Notes under the pieces: generated by a model
What the model saw: the letters and a program-made list of their open reading frames with translations, nothing else
What the model was told of the DNA's origin: nothing
The model's database searches: none
Shown: positions 7,238 through 11,825 of the stretch, one piece after another
Layout: each line of letters starts with the position of its first letter
How positions within the stretch are numbered: the stretch's first letter is position 1
Source: an uncultured bacterium
GTDB lineage: Bacteria; Cyanobacteriota; Vampirovibrionia; Gastranaerophilales; Gastranaerophilaceae
Assembly (NCBI GenBank): GCA_900556295.1
Contig: USOK01000029.1
Location: 1 to 11,825, forward strand
DNA length: 11,825 nt
Direction: 5' to 3'
Translations under genes and position numbers: made by a program

Positions 7238-8131
7238 GTGAAAAGTTCGTATACAAAGAAAATATTTAGTTTGTTTGTTGCAACGTTACTTCTTTCCTCT
7301 CATTGTTTTGCGTTTGAATTGGATACGTCTGTGGATGAAGAAATTAGAAAGAACTATAATCCATCAGCATTAGAGCAGAATTTGCCGGCATTGCCAAAAA
7401 CTGCACCATCTCAATCAGCAACGACTAAAACAACGGTGACGACTACAAACAAAACAACTCCTGTCGTGCCCAAAACTCAACCTGTTTCACAACCTTCCAA
7501 ACCTCAACTTGTTATCAAAAAAATGGATAATGATTACAAATTTGATAAATCAACTGCAATTAGGATAAAAAAGGGGACTAAATTCAGGGTTAAATCAAAT
7601 TGTGTGATTTCTGATTATCAAAGAGAAGGAACTCGAGTTTCTTTTACTTCAATAAAACCTGTTACACAGCGGTATATAACAATCAATGAGGGAACAAGGT
7701 TTAATGCTGTTGTTGAAGATTCACATCTCCCTCAATTTACCGGAAATGGTGGCTTAATTGTCTTGATGGTTGATGGAATTGTTGTAAATAACTCTACCAA
7801 AAGTGTTCATGCTAAAATTACTAAAGCAAATATGAAAAAAGTTTTTCTTAACAACATAAAAGGGAAACGAGGTTATATAAAAGGTGTTTCAAGGCAAGTA
7901 GATAAAGGTGAAAATTTCTATAAAAAAACTCGTAGAACGTCGACAAAACTGGCTGATAATCCAGTAGGATTGATAATTTCTCCAATTCCAACTATTTTTG
8001 GAGCAGTTGTTTATGCTGTTAATCTGGTTGGTTCTCCTGTTTTTGCAATTTGGGCAAAAGGATCTAGAATATCTATTCCGGCAGGTTCTGAATTTGAGAT
8101 TAAGTTGCTGGAAGATGTTTATTTGCAGTAA
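7238..8131 (+). CDS. Exported protein with three similar beta-hairpin motifs, function unknown
   Basis: 297 residues from GTG 7238, preceded by AAAGGTGAG; GTG is chosen because it gives a complete signal peptide (Lys7-Lys8, hydrophobic 9-21, Cys-Phe-Ala cleavage after Ala25), and the next Met is residue 96. Residues 45-90 are a Thr/Pro/Gln/Lys-rich, probably disordered linker. The folded part contains three similar pieces with the pattern Ile-x-Ile-x-x-Gly-[Thr/Ser]-x-Phe: about 107-121 (Ile108-Arg-Ile-Lys-Lys-Gly-Thr), 146-160 (Ile147-Thr-Ile-Asn-Glu-Gly-Thr) and 277-290 (Ile278-Ser-Ile-Pro-Ala-Gly-Ser). The last resembles the Pro-Ala-Gly-Ser/Thr-x-Phe element of TrbI/VirB10-like and other envelope proteins, but I cannot assign the family. 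Residues 243-273 are a hydrophobic, Gly/Pro-containing stretch that might contact or cross a membrane. It starts 20 bases after the GltD-like gene, with no obvious functional link. Confidence 0.8.
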   Translation: MKSSYTKKIFSLFVATLLLSSHCFAFELDTSVDEEIRKNYNPSALEQNLPALPKTAPSQSATTKTTVTTTNKTTPVVPKTQPVSQPSKPQLVIKKMDNDYKFDKSTAIRIKKGTKFRVKSNCVISDYQREGTRVSFTSIKPVTQRYITINEGTRFNAVVEDSHLPQFTGNGGLIVLMVDGIVVNNSTKSVHAKITKANMKKVFLNNIKGKRGYIKGVSRQVDKGENFYKKTRRTSTKLADNPVGLIISPIPTIFGAVVYAVNLVGSPVFAIWAKGSRISIPAGSEFEIKLLEDVYLQ

Positions 8132-8134
8132 TTC

Positions 8135-8162
8135 GTAACATATCTTAATTTTTATCGATAAT
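8135..8162 (+). promoter_or_regulatory. Possible promoter for the tandem paralog pair
   Basis: GTAACA (8135-8140), a 16-base spacer and GATAAT (8157-8162) are a plausible promoter 54 bases before the ATG at 8217. The -10 region overlaps a perfect 10-base palindrome, TTATCGATAA, at 8152-8161, which could be an operator or chance. No terminator is visible after the preceding stop at 8131, so read-through from the upstream genes is also possible. Confidence 0.3.
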
Positions 8163-8216
8163 AGTGCAAATTTTTAATTTCAGGGTGTTTAATGCGAAAA
8201 AATGAAAGGACTTTTT

Positions 8217-8633
8217 ATGATGAATATAGGGATGAAGATTTTAGATGCAAGAGCTTCAATTATGACCAAAGCTTGTAAAGAAGGTTCAAAAACTGCAAAA
8301 TCAGCTACAATGAATTTTTTCAAATATGCAAATGAAAATAAATTGCCAACACAAGCTCTTATAGCATGTTATGATAATGCAAACAATATTAAAGGTTACA
8401 GTTCAAGACAACTTTCAAGTGATATTATATCTTTAGCTTCTAAAGATGAAAGTCTTAAAACTGAATTAAAAAGATTTGAACATATGGTAAAAGATAATTA
8501 TCCTAAAACTTTAGGAGATAGAATTTCTTTACTTAGCAATGGTGCTGTTGTGCCTGATAAAGTTAAGCCACAATCATTTTTTGTAAAAATGTTTACCTCA
8601 TTAAGTAAGTTTATTAGAGAAATAGAAGAATAG
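8217..8633 (+). CDS. Small helical protein of unknown function, first of a tandem paralog pair
   Basis: 138 residues from ATG 8217. I prefer this to the in-frame ATG at 8202 because AAAGGA (8205-8210) lies six bases before 8217, and because the protein then aligns with its downstream paralog without gaps from residue 1 to 118. By hand count about 45 of those 118 positions are identical. The shared blocks are Asn33-Phe-Phe-Lys-Tyr-Ala-Asn39, Gln46-Ala-Leu-x-Ala-x-Tyr52, Tyr95-Pro-Lys-Thr-Leu99 and Asn108-Gly-x-Val-Val-Pro-x-Lys-Val-Lys-Pro118. There is no signal peptide and no membrane segment, so it is probably cytosolic. The sequence is Lys/Ser-rich and looks mostly helical. The C-terminal ~20 residues differ from the paralog. 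I recognise no family. It is followed after 15 bases by the paralog, clearly in the same transcript. Confidence 0.75.
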   Translation: MMNIGMKILDARASIMTKACKEGSKTAKSATMNFFKYANENKLPTQALIACYDNANNIKGYSSRQLSSDIISLASKDESLKTELKRFEHMVKDNYPKTLGDRISLLSNGAVVPDKVKPQSFFVKMFTSLSKFIREIEE

Positions 8634-8648
8634 TAAAGAGAAGGATTT

Positions 8649-9092
8649 ATGCTAGATATAAGAATGCAATATTTAAACAATTGTGCCAGTAAAATGGTGA
8701 AAGAGTGTCGTGATGGGATTTCAAAATCCGGAGAAACGGCAAAAAACTTTTTTAAATACGCAAATAAAAATGATGCTCATAGTCAGGCGTTAGTTGCATA
8801 TTATTCTCAAATTCGTAGGACCCCAAAAGCTAATATTGCTCAAGTTTATGATAGAATAGAACTTGGTGCGCGAAAAAATATCTGTCTTGAAAGACATTTA
8901 GGACTTTTTGCAAGAAAGTTGGAACAAAAGTATCCTAAAACATTAAATGCCCGACTTGCGATTGTTGCTAATGGTGTGGTTGTCCCGAATAAGGTAAAGC
9001 CAAAAAATAAATTCCGGAAGGCAGCAATTTATGTAGAAATTGGTTATGCTAATATGAGGCAATGGATTAGTAATTTATTCAGTGGAAAATAA
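8649..9092 (+). CDS. Small helical protein of unknown function, second of a tandem paralog pair
   Basis: 147 residues from ATG 8649, with AGAGAAGGA just upstream (short three-base spacing after GGA). It matches the preceding protein block for block at the same residue numbers: Asn33-Phe-Phe-Lys-Tyr-Ala-Asn39, Gln46-Ala-Leu, Tyr95-Pro-Lys-Thr-Leu99 and Asn108-Gly-Val-Val-Val-Pro-Asn-Lys-Val-Lys-Pro118. Between residues 53 and 94 the two copies have diverged strongly, with only scattered identities, so the ends of the family look constrained and the middle does not. The tail after 118 is Lys/Arg-rich and then amphipathic (about 125-145, with Tyr, Trp and Phe), and is not shared. No signal peptide or catalytic motif is visible. 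A terminator follows four bases after the stop, closing the unit. Function unknown; a gene duplication is the clear reading. Confidence 0.78.
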   Translation: MLDIRMQYLNNCASKMVKECRDGISKSGETAKNFFKYANKNDAHSQALVAYYSQIRRTPKANIAQVYDRIELGARKNICLERHLGLFARKLEQKYPKTLNARLAIVANGVVVPNKVKPKNKFRKAAIYVEIGYANMRQWISNLFSGK

Positions 9093-9096
9093 AATG

Positions 9097-9124
9097 TGTA
9101 GGCATATAGCCTGCAAGTTTTTTT
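9097..9124 (+). terminator. Rho-independent terminator after the paralog pair
   Basis: A 7-bp stem pairs TGTAGGC (9097-9103) with GCCTGCA (9109-9115), with one T-G wobble and a five-base ATATA loop. It is followed by AG and seven T (9118-9124). It begins four bases after the stop codon at 9092 and insulates hppA from upstream transcription. Confidence 0.75.
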
Positions 9125-9142
9125 ATTAATATTTTTGTGGTA

Positions 9143-9171
9143 TTGTTTAATATTATAATTTGTTTTATAAT
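9143..9171 (+). promoter_or_regulatory. Predicted promoter of hppA
   Basis: TTGTTT (9143-9148), a 17-base spacer and a perfect TATAAT (9166-9171) give the best promoter, 55 bases before the hppA ATG. A second perfect TATAAT at 9154-9159 has no convincing -35 at standard spacing. The leader of about 48 bases shows no riboswitch-like structure that I can see. The ribosome site AAGGAG (9216-9221) is five bases from the ATG, which suggests strong translation. Confidence 0.6.
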
Positions 9172-9226
9172 ACGTTTGTTATTACGAAAATTAATGGTAG
9201 GACAACTTGTATAAAAAGGAGAGATT

Positions 9227-11650
9227 ATGATTAAAAAGTTGACTTCTCCAAAGGCATTGATGGCTCTTTGGGCTACATTGCTAATGGGTGTTTCGCCGGC
9301 TCTTGCAAGCGAAGCTGATTTAGTTGTTCCGAGTATCAAAGACGCAAGCCCTGTAAGCTTTAACTTGTTGCTTATCGGTATTGCAATCTCTGTTGTAGGG
9401 TTGATATTCGGATTTATTGAATTCTTCAGGATTAAAAAACTAGATGTTCACGCATCTATGGCTGAAGTTGGTAACACAATTTTTGAAACTTGTAAAACTT
9501 ACCTTATTCAACAAGGTAAATTTTTGTTTGTATTAGAAGTGTTAATCGGTCTTTGTATCGCTTTCTATTTCGGATACTTGCAACATATGCCTTTATCTCA
9601 CGTATTGATTATCCTTGCGTGGTCAGTAATCGGAATTTTGGGTTCTTATGCTGTTGCTTGGTTCGGTATCAGAATGAACACTTTGGCAAATGCTAGAACT
9701 GCTTTCGTTTCTTTGAAAGGAAACCCTTTGAATATCTTGAATATTCCTTTGAAAGCAGGTATGTCAATCGGTGTTTGCCTTGTATCTGTTGAACTTATTT
9801 TGATGTTGACAATTTTGTTATTTGTTCCAGGTGAAATTGCCGGAGCTTGCTTCATCGGTTTTGCAATCGGTGAATCTTTGGGTGCATCTGCTCTTCGTGT
9901 TGCAGGTGGTATCTTTACAAAAATTGCCGATATTGGTTCTGACTTGATGAAAATTCAATTCGGTATTAAAGAAGATGATCCTAGAAACCCTGGTGTAATC
10001 GCTGACTGTACAGGAGATAACGCTGGTGACTCTGTTGGCCCTACAGCTGATGGTTTTGAAACTTATGGTGTAACTGGTGTTGCGCTTGTTTCTTTCATCT
10101 TGTTAGCTGTTGTTGGCAAAGAAAACCAAGTTCAATTGTTGACTTGGATCTTCGTTATGAGATTCTTAATGATTGTAACATCAGTTGTTGCATACTGGAT
10201 TAACGGTGTAGCTGACAAAATCTACGCTGCTAAAACAGATAAATTTGACTTTGAAAAACCGTTGACTAACCTTGTTTGGTTGACATCAATTTTGTCTATC
10301 GCTATGACATTTGGCGTAAGCCACTGGTTGTTGGCTGATATGGGTAACAACTTATGGCTAGTTCTTTCAGCAATCATTTCTTGTGGTACTTTGGGTGCTG
10401 CTTTGATTCCTGAATTTACAAAAATCTTTACTTCTCCAAAAGCAAAACACACAGAAGAAGTTGTTACAGCTTCTCGTGAAGGCGGTTCATCTTTGACAAT
10501 CCTTTCAGGTATTGTTTCCGGTAATATGTCAGCTTTCTGGATTGGTATGGTAATCGTACTTTTGATGGGACTTGCTTATGTAGCATCTCTTCATATTCCT
10601 GAGGCAGTAATGATTTATCCGTCAGTATTTGCATTTGGTTTGGTAGCATTCGGTTTCTTAGGAATGGGACCTGTTACAATTGCAGTTGACTCTTATGGCC
10701 CTGTTACTGATAACGCTCAATCTGTTTACGAATTGTCTTTGATTGAAGATATTCCTAACGTTAGCGAAGAAATCGAAAAAGAATACGGTTTCAAACCTGA
10801 TTTTGAAAACGCTAAAAAATACTTAGAAGAAAATGATGGTGCTGGTAACACATTTAAAGCAACTTCAAAACCGGTTCTTATCGGTACTGCTGTTGTAGGT
10901 GCTACAACAATGATTTTCTCATTGATTTTGGTAATCAAATCAACTTTGGGTATCGAACCTGAAATGATTTTGAATATGTTGAACCCATACACATTGCTTG
11001 GTTTCTTATCAGGTGGTGCTGTAATTTATTGGTTCTCAGGTGCATCTATGCAAGCTGTAACAACAGGTGCATATTCTGCAACTGAATACATCAAAGATAA
11101 TATCAAACTTGACGATGAATCTTCAAAAAGTGCAAACGTTGCAAATTCAAAAGAAGTTGTAAAAATTTGTACACAATATGCGCAAAAAGGTATGGTAAAT
11201 ATCTTTATCGCATTGTTTGCATTCGCATTAGCATTTGCTTGCTTGTCAGCACCATCTTGCAGCACAAAAGCTCCTGTTGCTTTCTTTATAAGCTACTTGA
11301 TTGCAATTGCTGTATTTGGTTTGTTCCAAGCTGTATTTATGGCAAACGCAGGCGGATGTTGGGATAACGCTAAGAAAATCGTAGAAGTTGATTTGCAAGA
11401 AAAAGGCACACCGCTTCACGAAGCAACTGTTGTAGGTGATACAGTTGGTGATCCGTTCAAAGATACATCATCTGTTGCGATGAACCCAATCATCAAATTT
11501 ACAACATTGTTCGGACTTCTTGCAATGGAAATCGCAATTTCTGAAAGTTTCAGAAATATTGCTCCTATTGCAGGTTGGATTTTCTTGGTAATTGCATTGA
11601 TATTCGTAATTCGTTCATTCTATGCAATGAGAATTCCTACAAGAAAATAA
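9227..11650 (+). CDS. hppA: Membrane-bound H+-translocating pyrophosphatase, divergent subfamily
   Basis: 807 residues and roughly sixteen membrane helices. These enzymes hydrolyse PPi and pump ions across the membrane. The active-site blocks are complete: Lys232 with Asp235/Asp239, Asp250-Asp-Pro-Arg-Asn-Pro, Asp260/Asp264/Asp268, Asp488-Ser-Tyr-Gly-Pro with Asp495-Asn, Asp713-Asn-Ala-Lys-Lys, and Gly737-Asp-Thr-Val-Gly-Asp742 with Lys745-Asp746. Two features set it apart from ordinary family members. The core reads Gly267-Asp-Ser-Val-Gly-Pro-Thr-Ala-Asp-Gly rather than the usual Gly-Asp-Cys-Ala-Gly-Met-Ala-Ala-Asp-Leu, and the usual Gly-Asn-Thr-Thr-Ala block is Gly540-Asn-Thr-Phe-Lys544-Ala-Thr-Ser. 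Lys at that position is the known mark of K+ independence. Both fit the divergent Na+-regulated H+-pump subfamily described from Chlorobium limicola and Cellulomonas fimi. The N-terminus resembles a cleavable signal (Ala-Leu-Ala at 26-28). It is monocistronic, with its own promoter and terminator. Confidence 0.95.
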   Translation: MIKKLTSPKALMALWATLLMGVSPALASEADLVVPSIKDASPVSFNLLLIGIAISVVGLIFGFIEFFRIKKLDVHASMAEVGNTIFETCKTYLIQQGKFLFVLEVLIGLCIAFYFGYLQHMPLSHVLIILAWSVIGILGSYAVAWFGIRMNTLANARTAFVSLKGNPLNILNIPLKAGMSIGVCLVSVELILMLTILLFVPGEIAGACFIGFAIGESLGASALRVAGGIFTKIADIGSDLMKIQFGIKEDDPRNPGVIADCTGDNAGDSVGPTADGFETYGVTGVALVSFILLAVVGKENQVQLLTWIFVMRFLMIVTSVVAYWINGVADKIYAAKTDKFDFEKPLTNLVWLTSILSIAMTFGVSHWLLADMGNNLWLVLSAIISCGTLGAALIPEFTKIFTSPKAKHTEEVVTASREGGSSLTILSGIVSGNMSAFWIGMVIVLLMGLAYVASLHIPEAVMIYPSVFAFGLVAFGFLGMGPVTIAVDSYGPVTDNAQSVYELSLIEDIPNVSEEIEKEYGFKPDFENAKKYLEENDGAGNTFKATSKPVLIGTAVVGATTMIFSLILVIKSTLGIEPEMILNMLNPYTLLGFLSGGAVIYWFSGASMQAVTTGAYSATEYIKDNIKLDDESSKSANVANSKEVVKICTQYAQKGMVNIFIALFAFALAFACLSAPSCSTKAPVAFFISYLIAIAVFGLFQAVFMANAGGCWDNAKKIVEVDLQEKGTPLHEATVVGDTVGDPFKDTSSVAMNPIIKFTTLFGLLAMEIAISESFRNIAPIAGWIFLVIALIFVIRSFYAMRIPTRK

Positions 11651-11680
11651 TTATATAGGGAAATGAGTATATCTCATATA

Positions 11681-11714
11681 AAAAAGACCTTGCTTGAAAA
11701 AGCGAGGTCTTTTT
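11681..11714 (+). terminator. Strong rho-independent terminator of hppA
   Basis: A 15-bp stem pairs 11681-11695 with 11700-11714, with a single T-G wobble (11691/11704) and a GAAA tetraloop at 11696-11699. The outer five pairs are A-T and supply the U-tract. It starts 31 bases after the hppA stop. A small extra hairpin, ATGAG/CTCAT at 11663-11667 and 11673-11677, precedes it. Confidence 0.9.
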
Positions 11715-11722
11715 GTTATAAT
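11694..11722 (+). promoter_or_regulatory. Near-consensus promoter embedded in the hppA terminator
   Basis: TTGAAA (11694-11699, five of six), a 17-base spacer and a perfect TATAAT (11717-11722), preceded by TGT as a TG-extended -10, make the best promoter in the window. Its -35 box is the loop and last stem bases of the hppA terminator. The expected transcript start is near 11730, about 26 bases before the ATG at 11756, with GAGGAGGT at 11743-11750 as ribosome site. Confidence 0.7.
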
Positions 11723-11755
11723 TATGATGTAAATAAGAAAATGAGGAGGTTAAGA

Positions 11756-11825
11756 ATGAAAAATGATTTGAAAAGAGTCGTCGGGGGGGGGGCTATCACG
11801 ATAAGTCGTTAAAATACTTTGGTGG
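11756..11825 (+). CDS. 5' end of a gene whose frame is broken by a G10 tract; runs off the right edge if the frame is restored
   Basis: ATG at 11756 has an excellent ribosome site (GAGGAGGT, five bases upstream) and a near-consensus promoter, so a real gene should start here. As written, the frame closes after 18 codons at TAA 11810-11812. The cause is ten consecutive G at 11783-11792. With eight or eleven G the frame stays open to the window edge and would read Gly-Gly(-Gly)-Tyr-His-Asp-Lys-Ser-Leu-Lys-Tyr-Phe-Gly-Gly after Arg-Val-Val; with nine G it stops at TAA 11802-11804 region. The gene is therefore either switched off by tract length or misread in this sequence. Too little is present to name the product. 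Confidence 0.5.
11783..11792 (+). repeat. Homopolymeric G10 tract
   Basis: Ten consecutive G lie 27 bases into the coding region that starts at 11756. It stands out in this AT-rich window, where no other G run approaches this length. Length changes here would shift the reading frame. Confidence 0.9.

Noticed and set aside
7238..7315. Lipoprotein reading of the exported protein (Ser-Ser-His-Cys at residues 20-23)
   Set aside because: His at the -1 position does not fit the lipobox; the Cys-Phe-Ala signal peptidase I site is better.
8202..8216. ATG at 8202 as start of the first paralog
   Set aside because: It lacks a ribosome site, overlaps the AAAGGA serving ATG 8217, and breaks the gap-free alignment with the second paralog.
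9079..9339. 86-codon minus-strand open frame over the hppA upstream region
   Set aside because: It overlaps the terminator, promoter and ribosome site of hppA, and its sequence is AT-driven with no motif.
11783..11792. G-quadruplex in the G10 tract
   Set aside because: A single uninterrupted run without three further G runs nearby is not a standard intramolecular quadruplex.

Overview
The window is strongly AT-rich bacterial DNA, tightly packed with genes, and has clear Shine-Dalgarno sites, TG-extended -10 promoters and U-tract hairpin terminators. The gene content is a GH57 hydrolase of the DUF3536 type (common in cyanobacteria), MutS2, a stand-alone GltD-like protein, and a divergent membrane pyrophosphatase next to small proteins I do not recognise. 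This would fit a non-photosynthetic cyanobacterial relative (Vampirovibrionia/Melainabacteria, perhaps a gut Gastranaerophilales). That placement is inference only. There is no 16S rRNA or other decisive marker here, and I see no mobile element, tRNA, rRNA or CRISPR array.

Layout, left to right. Minus strand, 2-1943: a two-gene unit, read leftward, of a small exported protein with an OB-fold-like pattern and then a GH57 glycoside hydrolase that runs off the left edge. A promoter lies at 1975-2003. Minus strand, 2114-3277: an M20-family peptidase with its own promoter and a terminator at 2043-2078. Minus strand, 3360-5744: mutS2 with a complete C-terminal Smr domain. The short region 5745-5846 holds divergent starts. 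Plus strand, 5847-8131: a GltD-family oxidoreductase followed 20 bases later by an exported protein with three similar beta-hairpin motifs. Plus strand, 8217-9092: two tandem paralogous small proteins of unknown function, closed by a terminator at 9097-9124. Plus strand, 9227-11650: a large H+-pumping pyrophosphatase (hppA) of the divergent, K+-independent-looking type, closed by a strong terminator at 11681-11714. The right edge holds the first bases of another gene. It has a near-consensus promoter embedded in that terminator, and its reading frame is broken by a run of ten G.

Most genes are housekeeping or metabolic: alpha-glucan handling, peptide turnover, ribosome rescue or DNA maintenance, amino-nitrogen/redox metabolism, and energy conservation from pyrophosphate. 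They do not form one pathway. The least explained parts are the tandem paralog pair at 8217-9092, the exported triple-motif protein at 7238-8131, the divergent pyrophosphatase, and the G10 tract near the right end. The G10 tract could be a phase-variation switch or a sequence error.
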